Source of the DNA: DASSUC01 sp035649895
Lineage (GTDB): Bacteria; Actinomycetota; Actinomycetes; Mycobacteriales; Micromonosporaceae
DNA: 26,444 nt
Direction of reading: 5' to 3'
NCBI GenBank assembly: GCA_035649895.1
Contig: DASRIS010000187.1
Coordinates: forward strand, 1-26,444
Positions 14,706 through 21,413 of the stretch are shown in pieces. The notes below the pieces were generated by a model, which worked only from the letters and a program-made list of their open reading frames with translations, made no database searches and had not been told where the DNA came from. The position numbers and the translations under genes were made by a program. How positions within the stretch are numbered: the stretch's first letter is position 1; each line of letters begins with the position of its first letter.

Positions 14706-14724
14706 TGTTCCCGCTATGTTCCCG
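14706..14724. repeat. Direct repeat TGTTCCCG near the tRNA 3' flank
   Basis: TGTTCCCG occurs at 14706-14713 and again at 14717-14724, an 11-nt period, just after the unknown gene's stop and about 100 nt from the 3' end of tRNA-Tyr. Short repeated arms beside a tRNA end are what an integrase arm-binding or attachment region could leave, but no integrase gene is present here. Confidence 0.3.
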
Positions 14725-14774
14725 TGAACAGCCGTAGACGGCCGGACCAGGCCGGAGTCAGCCAGTGACAACCA

Positions 14775-14815
14775 GATCGGCCCCCGACCAAGTTTCCCCT
14801 GGTCAGGGGCCGATC
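14775..14815. terminator. Strong hairpin downstream of tRNA-Tyr
   Basis: GATCGGCCCCCGACCA (14775-14790) pairs with TGGTCAGGGGCCGATC (14800-14815): a 16-bp stem with one mismatch and a 9-nt loop. It begins 9 nt beyond the tRNA 3' end (minus strand) and also follows the plus-strand unknown gene, so it probably terminates both directions. No U-tract is present. Confidence 0.75.
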
Positions 14816-14824
14816 GTCGTACTG

Positions 14825-14905
14825 TGGCGGGTGGAGGATTCGAACCTCCGAAGCTTTCGCGACGGTTTTACAGACCGCTCCCATTGGCCGCTCGGGCAAC
14901 CCGCC
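14825..14905 (-). tRNA. tRNA-Tyr (anticodon GTA)
   Basis: An 81-nt class-II tRNA. The acceptor stem GGCGGGT (5', 14905-14899) pairs with ACCCGCC (14832-14826), with discriminator A at 14825. The anticodon GTA is at 14871-14869 in the loop CTGTAAA. A long variable arm follows, then the T arm GGAGG-TTCGAAT-CCTCC. The long variable arm and GTA anticodon identify bacterial tRNA-Tyr. CCA is not encoded. It is read away from yajQ. Confidence 0.95.
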
Positions 14906-14943
14906 GTACCACACCGCCGCGGCTGGCCGCTGCAGCGCAAGCA

Positions 14944-14974
14944 AGGATAGCGGTATGCCCCCGGGGGCGCGCAA
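14944..14974 (-). promoter_or_regulatory. Candidate promoter for tRNA-Tyr
   Basis: On the minus strand TATCCT (14949-14944) fits a -10 and TTGCGC (14974-14969) a -35, with a 19-nt spacer, ending about 38 nt before the tRNA 5' end. The spacer contains a perfect palindrome, GCCCCCGGGGGC (14957-14968). Spacing is longer than ideal. Confidence 0.3.
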
Positions 14975-15027
14975 ACAGGTACGGTCGAAGATCAGGAAAC
15001 GCAGGACGCCAGAGCAGGAGAGCAACC

Positions 15028-15522
15028 GTGGCAGCGAACCCGTCGTTCGACGTCGTCAGCAAGGTCGACCGGCAGGAGGTCGACAACGCCCTTCGCCAGA
15101 CGGAGAAGGAGCTCACGACCCGCTTCGACTTCCGCGGCACCGGCGCGCAGATCACCTGGGCCGGTGACAGCGCGGTGAGCTTGCAGGCGGAGACCGAGGA
15201 CCGGGTGAAGGCGGCGCTGGAGGTCTTCAAGGAGAAGCTGGTCCGGCGCGACATCTCGCTCAAGTCTCTCGATGCAGGCGAGCCGCGGGTCTCCGGCAAG
15301 ACCTACAAGCTCGACTGCAAGATCATCCAGGGCATCGACTCGGACAAGGCTAAGGCGATCAGCAAGGCCATCCGGGACGAGGGGCCTAAGGGCGTGCAGG
15401 CGCAGATCCAGGGCGACCAACTGCGGGTGACCGGGAAGAAGAAGGACGACCTCCAGGCGGTCATCGCCTTGCTCAAGCAGGGCGACTTCGGGATCGCCCT
15501 GCAGTTCACCAACTACCGGTGA
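15028..15522 (+). CDS. yajQ: YajQ-family nucleotide-binding protein
   Basis: A 164-residue protein, the normal YajQ (UPF0234) length. It starts ANPSFDVVSKVDRQEVDNAL, contains TTRFDFRGTG near residue 30, and ends with GDFGIALQFTNYR, all hallmarks of the family. YajQ proteins have two ferredoxin-like domains; some bind nucleotides or cyclic-di-GMP, but the role in actinobacteria is unclear. The start is GTG 15028 with CAGGAGAG about 5 nt upstream. A longer in-frame reading back to 14824 would translate the tRNA-Tyr gene on its antisense strand and is rejected. It stands alone, divergent from the tRNA, and is closed by a terminator hairpin. Confidence 0.95.
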   Translation: MAANPSFDVVSKVDRQEVDNALRQTEKELTTRFDFRGTGAQITWAGDSAVSLQAETEDRVKAALEVFKEKLVRRDISLKSLDAGEPRVSGKTYKLDCKIIQGIDSDKAKAISKAIRDEGPKGVQAQIQGDQLRVTGKKKDDLQAVIALLKQGDFGIALQFTNYR

Positions 15523-15576
15523 GCAAGGCGCGGGCAGACGGGGCAGGCGCCGGCCGCCCTCCTGTTACCCGCTGCC

Positions 15577-15612
15577 GCTGGGGACGGTACCCGCGAAAGC
15601 ACCGTCCCCAGC
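15577..15612 (+). terminator. yajQ terminator hairpin
   Basis: GCTGGGGACGGT (15577-15588) and ACCGTCCCCAGC (15601-15612) form a perfect 12-bp stem with a 12-nt loop, 54 nt after the yajQ stop. It may also stop minus-strand transcription from the MFS genes. Confidence 0.75.
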
Positions 15613-15689
15613 CGGCCCGGTCTGTCCTGCCGGGTCCGCCGCTCGCCGAGTGACTCAGCCGAAGCTGCTGGCGACCCCGGGGTAGACAC

Positions 15690-15836
15690 CTCCTGGCCAC
15701 GTCGACCACCCGGCTCTGGTCCGCTTTCCCCCCACCGCAGATAGAGCGTGTACGTCTGGTAGGTCGCGCCGCACCGACCCCCGACCACGAAGCCGATCTC
15801 CTACCACGTCGCGTCCAACGTATGCGAGTAGCCCGG
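15690..15836 (-). pseudogene. Stop-interrupted coding remnant downstream of the first MFS gene
   Basis: On the minus strand, the frame immediately after the MFS stop reads EPGYSHTLDATW, then a TAG (15803-15801), then EIGFVVGGRCGATYQTYTLY and LRWGESGP. The alternating Tyr/Thr and hydrophobic pattern looks like beta-rich secreted or surface protein sequence, unlike the Arg/Pro-rich shadow frames around it. There is no start codon or ribosome-binding site. I do not recognise the family and treat it as a possible decayed gene end. The remaining 15613-15690 shows nothing. Confidence 0.3.
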
Positions 15837-15837
15837 C

Positions 15838-17148
15838 TCATTGGCGGCGGTCGAAAAGCCCGCCGCCCCGCACTCGGGTCCCCGGCCGCGGCGCCCCGAC
15901 CTGGCGGGTGGCGTCCGCCTCGGCTCGGGCGACCGGACCTGACGGCCACCCGGCGACCAGCGCCGCGGCACCGACGACCGCGCCGGCGAAGACGAACGCC
16001 CACGGCACCCCGCCGGGCCGGTCCACGATCGAGCCGGCGACCGCACTGCCCACTGCACCGCCCGCGACCGAGAGGGTCACCACCCAGGTGTACGCCTCGT
16101 TCAGCATGCCCCGCGGGGTGATCCGGCCGACGAGCGTGTTCGCCACGGTCAGCGAGGGCGCGATGGCGGTGCCGGTGACCAGTAGGGCGGCACCGAGCGC
16201 GGTCAGGTTCGGCATGGGGGCCAGCAGCAGGAAGCCGGCGCCGAGCAGGAACTGCCACCACGCCAGCTGCCGCGCCAGCTCCGACCGCGGCCGGCGGGTG
16301 CCGTACCAGAATCCGCCGACCGCCGAGCCGATGCCCCATACGGCGAGCAGCACGCCACCCAGGCTCTGGCCCCCGTCGCCCGCGCCAGCCCAGGTGGCCA
16401 CGTACGCCGGCACCGCGACGCCGGTGGCGCCGAAAGCCGCACCCAGGCAGGCCGTGCAGAGTATCAACGCGACGAATCCCGGCACCCGCAGCGGACCGAG
16501 CCCACGGGTGTGCGCATGCGCGGCGGGCCGGCGGTGCGCACGCATCGCCCGGCCGTACGCCATCAGCCCGGTCCCGACGAGCGTCACCACCGCAGATCCG
16601 ATGATCGCGGCGGCCGGGCCGGCCAGGGCGAGGAAGCCGGCCACGAGCAGCGGACCGAGGATGAACACGGTCTGGAAGATCGTCGTCTCGGCCGCCATCG
16701 CGGTGCCGCGCAGGTGGTGGTGGCCGGTCTCCGGGTCGGTCAGCGCGTTCCACGCGCCGCGCACGGTCGCGGTCAGCGGTGGGTACGTCGCGCCGGCGAA
16801 CGCCGCTGCCGCGTAGATCATGGCCAGCCCACCGGAGCCGGCGCCGGTGGCGAGCAGCAGGGCGAGCAGGCCCACCGGATGCGTGACGGCGGTGATGAGC
16901 AGGACCGGCGCCGGGCCGAACCGGTCGGCGAGCCGGCCGCCGACCGGACTCGCCGCCGCACTGGCCATGGCGTAGACGCCCCCGGCGACGCCCGCGTACG
17001 AGTACCGCCCGGTGCCCTGGTGCACGAGCAGGAGCATGGCGAGCGGGTTCATCCCGATGCCCAGGCGGGCGAGCGGACCGACCCCGAGCAGGAGCGGAGC
17101 CCCGGGCAGCCGCCAGACGGCCAGGTACGGGCGCAGCACGCTCACCAC
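15838..17148 (-). CDS. MFS transporter (tandem paralogue 1)
   Basis: A 436-residue major facilitator with about 12 hydrophobic segments. The loop-2/3 signature appears as GGRLADRFGPAP (about 70-81), and the central cytoplasmic loop is RAHRRPAAHAHTRGLGPLRV. The C-terminal 25 residues are hydrophilic. It resembles actinobacterial efflux-type MFS proteins; the substrate is unknown. The start is GTG 17148 (a second GTG is at 17145), with GAGGG upstream. It lies 192 nt after a paralogue at 17341-18609, to which it is similar over nearly the whole length (roughly 75-80% by eye), so the pair arose by tandem duplication. Both genes share a conserved 44-nt upstream block, suggesting common control. 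Confidence 0.9.
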   Translation of the reverse strand: MVSVLRPYLAVWRLPGAPLLLGVGPLARLGIGMNPLAMLLLVHQGTGRYSYAGVAGGVYAMASAAASPVGGRLADRFGPAPVLLITAVTHPVGLLALLLATGAGSGGLAMIYAAAAFAGATYPPLTATVRGAWNALTDPETGHHHLRGTAMAAETTIFQTVFILGPLLVAGFLALAGPAAAIIGSAVVTLVGTGLMAYGRAMRAHRRPAAHAHTRGLGPLRVPGFVALILCTACLGAAFGATGVAVPAYVATWAGAGDGGQSLGGVLLAVWGIGSAVGGFWYGTRRPRSELARQLAWWQFLLGAGFLLLAPMPNLTALGAALLVTGTAIAPSLTVANTLVGRITPRGMLNEAYTWVVTLSVAGGAVGSAVAGSIVDRPGGVPWAFVFAGAVVGAAALVAGWPSGPVARAEADATRQVGAPRPGTRVRGGGLFDRRQ

Positions 17149-17171
17149 ACACCCTCGCCGGTAACCAGTTT

Positions 17172-17215
17172 GGTAACGATCGAATGCCCCACCGTACCTA
17201 ACCGCTCGCCCCTGC
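17172..17215 (-). promoter_or_regulatory. Conserved upstream block of MFS gene 1
   Basis: GGTAACGA (17172-17179), ACCTAA (17196-17201) and CTCGCCCCTGC (17205-17215) occur with exactly the same spacing at 18625-18668 upstream of the paralogue, although the sequence between them differs. In this copy a second GGTAAC sits at 17160-17165. The pattern suggests a preserved promoter/operator. The rest of the 17149-17340 gap holds no gene. Confidence 0.5.
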
Positions 17216-17340
17216 TACGTTGCCGGCCCGCAGACCCTCCAGATCCAGCAGCGCATCATCGACTCTCGCGACCGGCGCGACGACTCCGATCCTTTCGCGA
17301 CCAGGACAGCCCGGTAAGGACGTCCTGAGGTCAAGGCTTC

Positions 17341-18609
17341 TTACGCTGCGACAGACTCGGCGGTGAGCGCCTCGACCCGGCAGGTGGCGTCGGCGTCGGC
17401 CCGGGCAACCGTGCCGCCCGGCCAGCCGGCGACCAGCGCCGCCACCCCGAGCACTGCACCGGCGAAGACGAACGCCCACGGCACCCCGCCGGGCTGGTCC
17501 ACAATCAGGCCAGCGACAGCGCCGCCGGCCGCGCCGCCCGCGACCGAGAGGGTCACCACCCAGGTGTACGCCTCGTTCAGCATGCCCCGCGGGGTGATCG
17601 TGCCGACGAGGGTGTTCGCCACGGTCAGCGACGGAGCGATGGCGGCGCCACCGACCAGCAGCGCGACGCCCAGCGCGGTCGGGCCGGGCATGACGGCGAG
17701 CACGAGGAAGCTGACGCCGAGCAGGGACAGCCCCCCGGCCAGCTGCCGGGACAGCGCCACCCGTAGGTGGCGGGTGCCGTACCAGACTCCGCCGGCCGCC
17801 GAGCCGACGCCCCATACGGCGAGCAGCACGCCGCCCAGGCTCTCGGCCTGCTCGCTCGCTGTCGCGGTCGCGTACGCCGGCACCGCGACGCCGGCGGCGC
17901 CGAACGCCGTACCGAGGCCGGCCGCGCAGAGCATCAGCGCGGCGAAGCCCGGCACCCGCAGCGGACCGAGCCCGCGGGTGTGTGCGTGCGCGGCCGGCCG
18001 CCGGTGCGCGCGGATCGCGCTGCCGCGCGCCACCAGTACGGTGCCGGCGAGCGTCACCACGGCAGAGCCGAGGATCGCGGCGGCCGGGCCGGCCACGATG
18101 AGGAAGCCGGCCACGAGCAGCGGGCCGAGGATGAACACGATCTCGAAGATCGTCGTCTCGGCGGCCATGGCGGTGCTACGCAGGTGGTAGCGACCGGTCT
18201 CCGGGTCGGTCAGCGTGTTCCAGGCGCCGCGCACCGCCGCCGTGAGCGGCGGGTACGTCGCCCCGGCGAACGCCGCGGCGGCGTAGAGCAGAGGCAGCTC
18301 ACCGGCGTCAGCGGCCAGCAGCAGGGCGACCAGGCCGGCCGGGTGCGCGACGGCGGTGACGAGCAGGACCGGCGCCGGGCCGAACCGGTCCGCGAGGCGG
18401 CCGCCGACGGGGCTGGCCGCCGCGCCGGCCAGCGCGTAGACACCCCCGGCGACGCCGGCGTACGAGTACCGCCCGGTTGCCTGCTGGACCAGCAGGAGCA
18501 TGGCGAGCGGGGTCATTCCGATGCCGAGCCGGGCGAGCGGTCCGGCCATGAGCAGGAGTGCGGCGCCGGGCAGCCGCCAGACGGCCAGGTACGGGCGCAG
18601 CGCGGCCAC
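17341..18609 (-). CDS. MFS transporter (tandem paralogue 2)
   Basis: A 422-residue twelve-helix major facilitator, nearly collinear with the preceding paralogue: GGRLADRFGPAP near residue 70, the loop RAHRRPAAHAHTRGLGPLRV in the middle, and TPRGMLNEAYTWVVTLSVAG in the last third. It differs mainly in the loop before helix 8 (TATASEQAESLGG here) and in a shorter C-terminus. The start is GTG 18609 with a strong AGGAGG upstream. An efflux role is likely from the family; no substrate can be read. The stronger ribosome-binding site and shorter tail suggest this copy is the better-expressed or ancestral one, which is inference. Confidence 0.9.
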   Translation of the reverse strand: MAALRPYLAVWRLPGAALLLMAGPLARLGIGMTPLAMLLLVQQATGRYSYAGVAGGVYALAGAAASPVGGRLADRFGPAPVLLVTAVAHPAGLVALLLAADAGELPLLYAAAAFAGATYPPLTAAVRGAWNTLTDPETGRYHLRSTAMAAETTIFEIVFILGPLLVAGFLIVAGPAAAILGSAVVTLAGTVLVARGSAIRAHRRPAAHAHTRGLGPLRVPGFAALMLCAAGLGTAFGAAGVAVPAYATATASEQAESLGGVLLAVWGVGSAAGGVWYGTRHLRVALSRQLAGGLSLLGVSFLVLAVMPGPTALGVALLVGGAAIAPSLTVANTLVGTITPRGMLNEAYTWVVTLSVAGGAAGGAVAGLIVDQPGGVPWAFVFAGAVLGVAALVAGWPGGTVARADADATCRVEALTAESVAA

Positions 18610-18624
18610 CGTACACCTCCTTTA

Positions 18625-18668
18625 GGTAACGACCGGACGGCCTTTCGAACCTAATCTCTCGCCCCTGC
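18625..18668 (-). promoter_or_regulatory. Conserved upstream block of MFS gene 2
   Basis: GGTAACGA (18625-18632), ACCTAA (18649-18654) and CTCGCCCCTGC (18658-18668) match the block before MFS gene 1 with identical spacing. On the transcribed strand TTAGGTT could supply a -10 (TAGGTT); TCGTTACC would then be in or near the leader as a candidate operator. Confidence 0.5.
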
Positions 18669-18733
18669 CCCGGAAAGCGATATGCAGGTGACCCCGGCCC
18701 CAACAAGGGACCGGGGTCAGCGCCAGGACCGGG

Positions 18734-19615
18734 TCAGCGCATGCGGCGGACCGGGCCCTGGCCCAGCGCCGCCATCTGCTCCAGCCGGCGGACCCGCTCG
18801 GCCATGGGCGGGTGAGTCGAGAAGAGCGATGCGATCCCACCGCCGCGCAGCGGGTTGGCGATCATCAGGTGCGCCGAGCTGGCCAGGTTGCCCTCGGCGG
18901 GCAGCGGCAGCTTCTGCGTACCGTAATGGATCTTCCGGAGTGCGCTGGCCAGCGCGAGCGGGTCGTCGGTGAGGCCGGCGCCGGACGCGTCCGCCTGGTA
19001 CTCGCGGCTGCGGCTGATCGCCAGCTGGATCACGGTCGCGGCCAGCGGGCCGAGGATCATCATGAGCAGCAGCGCCGCCGGGTTGGGCCCGTCGTCGTCA
19101 CTCGAGCCGAGCGGGATGAACCAGGCGAGGTTGGCCAGCATGGTGATGATGCCGGCCAGGCCGGCCGCCACGCTCGAGATCAGGATGTCCCGGTTGTACA
19201 CGTGCGACAGCTCGTGGCCGAGCACTCCGCGCAGCTCGCGGTAGTCGAGCATGCCGAGGATGCCCTGGGTCACGCAGACCGCAGCGTGCTGCGGGTTGCG
19301 GCCGGTCGCGAACGCGTTGGGCTGGGCGGCGGGCGACACGTAGAGGCGGGGCATCGGCTGCCGGGCCTGGGTCGCAAGATCCCGCACCACGGCGTAGAGC
19401 TGCGGCGCCTGCGCCTCGGTGACCGGCTGGGCGCGCATCGCCCGCAGCGCGATCTTGTCCGACCAGAAGTAGCTCGCGGCGTTCACGGCCAGCGCCACGA
19501 CCACGGCGATGACAAGGCCCGAGCTGCCGCCGAACCAGTAGCCGACGGCCAGGATGAGCGCGGTGAGCAGCCCGAGGAGGGCTGCGGTCTTGAGTCCGTT
19601 GTAATGGCGTTGCAC
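18734..19615 (-). CDS. htpX: Membrane zinc metalloprotease HtpX
   Basis: A 293-residue M48 membrane protease. Two N-terminal hydrophobic segments (about 10-28 and 32-50) anchor it. The zinc motif is H134-ELS-H138, with the third ligand E205 in SREYQAD. Two further hydrophobic stretches (about 145-170 and 178-200) follow the HExxH. HtpX cleaves damaged membrane proteins as part of envelope quality control. Length and layout are normal. ATG 19615 has TTGGAG about 9 nt upstream. It lies 124 nt after nuoN in the same direction but seems to have its own control region, with an inverted repeat at 19665-19688. Confidence 0.95.
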   Translation of the reverse strand: MQRHYNGLKTAALLGLLTALILAVGYWFGGSSGLVIAVVVALAVNAASYFWSDKIALRAMRAQPVTEAQAPQLYAVVRDLATQARQPMPRLYVSPAAQPNAFATGRNPQHAAVCVTQGILGMLDYRELRGVLGHELSHVYNRDILISSVAAGLAGIITMLANLAWFIPLGSSDDDGPNPAALLLMMILGPLAATVIQLAISRSREYQADASGAGLTDDPLALASALRKIHYGTQKLPLPAEGNLASSAHLMIANPLRGGGIASLFSTHPPMAERVRRLEQMAALGQGPVRRMR

Positions 19616-19664
19616 GGTTACTCCAACGGGTGTACGCCGAGTGGCCTTCCAGGCATTACGGACA

Positions 19665-19688
19665 GTTCACTGTAAGTTAGCTGTGAAC
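19665..19688. promoter_or_regulatory. Inverted repeat GTTCAC-N12-GTGAAC upstream of htpX
   Basis: GTTCAC (19665-19670) and GTGAAC (19683-19688) are a perfect dyad around an AT-richer 12-nt core (TGTAAGTTAGCT) whose arms continue the symmetry imperfectly. It lies 50-73 nt before the htpX start, in the most AT-rich part of the region, and fits a repressor or activator site overlapping the promoter. Confidence 0.45.
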
Positions 19689-19739
19689 GTCTTATACCCG
19701 GTGGCCCGGCCGGCTACCCGTCAGCGGTGGCCAGCAACG

Positions 19740-21413
19740 TCAGCGGCTCAGCGCCAGCGCGGCGGCGTCCAGGACCAGCTGAGGCGCGAACCCGACGATG
19801 AGAGCGGCTAGGGTCACCGCTGCCAGCGCCGCGGCTACCGGCCACGCGACACGGCCCGCGCTCCCAGCCGCGGCCGAAACCGGGGCCGAGACCGAGACAG
19901 GGACCGGAGCCTGGGTGAGACCGGTGTCCGGGGTAGGTGCGACGGGCGTGGCCGAAGCAGGTCGGGAAGGTGGCACCGCCGCAGACCCTGGCGCCGGGGC
20001 CACCGCAGACGCGGCAGCTGGCGCATGAGCCGCAGCCGGGGCAGGCGCAGGCGCTGAGGCCGGACCTGCGAAGAGCACCCCCGCCACCCGGACGTAGTAG
20101 GCCAGGCCGACTACGGCGTTGAGCGCCACGACCACCGCGAGCCACCCCGCGCCGCCGCCCAGCAGCGACCGGACGACCACCACCTTGGCGAACAGGCCGG
20201 CCAGCCCGGGCGGTAGGCCGGCGAGGCCGACCAGGGCAAGCACAAATGCGGCACCGACCCACGGGTGCCGCCGCGCGGCGCCCCGATAGTCCTCGATCTC
20301 GCCGCCGTCGGCGTCGCCCCGCCGCAGCGCCACCACCGCGCCGAACGCCCCCAGCTCCAGCAGGACGTAGAAGACCACGTACGCGACGGTCGCCGCAACG
20401 GCCAGCGCGAGCGCGTCGTCGGTGCGGCCGGAGGCGACCGCGAAGGCGCCCAGCGGAGCGATGATGTACCCGGCCTGGGCCACCGAGGACCAGGCGAGCA
20501 GCCGTACCATCCGGCGCTGGCGTAGCGCGACCAGGTTGCCGACCGTCATGGTGAGCACGGCGAACGCGGCCAGGGCCGGCCCGGCGACGTCCAGCCACGG
20601 GCGCAGCGCTGCCACCGCCACGTAGAGGATCGCCACCACCCCGCCGAGCTTGGACGCGGTGGACAGGTACGCGGCCACGGGCAGCGGCGCGCCGTCGTAC
20701 GCGGCCGGGGCCCAGGCGTGGAACGGCACCGCGGCCACCTTGAAGGCGAGCCCCACCAGCACCAGCACCACGGCGGCGGCGGCGAGCGGGACATCGCGCA
20801 GCTGCGCCTGCTCGGCGAGGGCGGTGCGCAGGGCGTTGAAGTGGACCGCGCCGGTCACCGCGTAGAGCAGCGCGGCACCGAGCAGGGTGACCGCGGTGGC
20901 GACCACGCTGACCACGAAGAAGGTGACCGCGCCCTCGGCGCTCGCCGCGGTGCGCCGGCGCAGCCCGACGAGTACGAACAGCGGCAGGGTCAGCGTCTCC
21001 ACCGCCACGATGAGGCTGATCAGGTCGCGGGAGTAGCCCAGCACCACGCCGCCCGTCATCGAGCAGGCCAGCAGGAACGCGTACTCCCCTGGCGGGACCG
21101 CCGCGACGCGGGTCGCCGGCACGGACAGCGCGAGCACCGCCAGGGTCAGCCCGGCGAAGAGCACCGCGACCAGCGCGCCGGTGTCGTCGACCCGGTAGGA
21201 GCACGCCGATGTCCCCGGTACGCAGAACGTGTCCCGGTCCGCCCCGGACCCGACCACGACCGCGGTCACCGCGGTGGCCGCGGCGCCGAGGGCCGTGGCG
21301 CCGAGCACCGCGCCCCGCCGCCCGGCGGCCAGGTCGAGGAGGAGGGCGAGCAGCGCCGTGCCCGCGGCGACGTACGCCGGCAGCAGCGCCACGTGGTCAA
21401 CTGTCTGCACCAT
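19740..21413 (-). CDS. nuoN: NADH-quinone oxidoreductase subunit N
   Basis: A 557-residue antiporter-like membrane subunit of complex I with about 14 helices. The conserved helix-7/8 region is AFKVAAVPFHAWAPAAYDGA (223-242), including K225; a further lysine is in STASKLGG (251-258). Complex I passes electrons from NADH to quinone and pumps protons; NuoN is one of three antiporter-like channels. Residues about 451-520 (DNA 19854-20063) are an Ala/Pro/Val-rich insert in the loop before the last helix, absent from typical NuoN. ATG 21413 overlaps the nuoM stop as TGATG. It is the last gene of the nuo operon; no strong terminator is seen before htpX. Confidence 0.95.
   Translation of the reverse strand: MVQTVDHVALLPAYVAAGTALLALLLDLAAGRRGAVLGATALGAAATAVTAVVVGSGADRDTFCVPGTSACSYRVDDTGALVAVLFAGLTLAVLALSVPATRVAAVPPGEYAFLLACSMTGGVVLGYSRDLISLIVAVETLTLPLFVLVGLRRRTAASAEGAVTFFVVSVVATAVTLLGAALLYAVTGAVHFNALRTALAEQAQLRDVPLAAAAVVLVLVGLAFKVAAVPFHAWAPAAYDGAPLPVAAYLSTASKLGGVVAILYVAVAALRPWLDVAGPALAAFAVLTMTVGNLVALRQRRMVRLLAWSSVAQAGYIIAPLGAFAVASGRTDDALALAVAATVAYVVFYVLLELGAFGAVVALRRGDADGGEIEDYRGAARRHPWVGAAFVLALVGLAGLPPGLAGLFAKVVVVRSLLGGGAGWLAVVVALNAVVGLAYYVRVAGVLFAGPASAPAPAPAAAHAPAAASAVAPAPGSAAVPPSRPASATPVAPTPDTGLTQAPVPVSVSAPVSAAAGSAGRVAWPVAAALAAVTLAALIVGFAPQLVLDAAALALSR

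Noticed and set aside
14824..15027. N-terminal extension of YajQ
   Set aside because: It would translate the antisense of tRNA-Tyr; GTG 15028 with its ribosome-binding site gives the normal YajQ start.
15506..17152. Minus-strand open frame (548 codons) in another frame over MFS gene 1
   Set aside because: Arg/Pro-rich out-of-frame reading of the transporter.
18649..18668. IdeR/DtxR iron box upstream of the MFS genes (TTAGGT half-site)
   Set aside because: Only one half of the palindrome is present; the full 19-bp dyad is missing.
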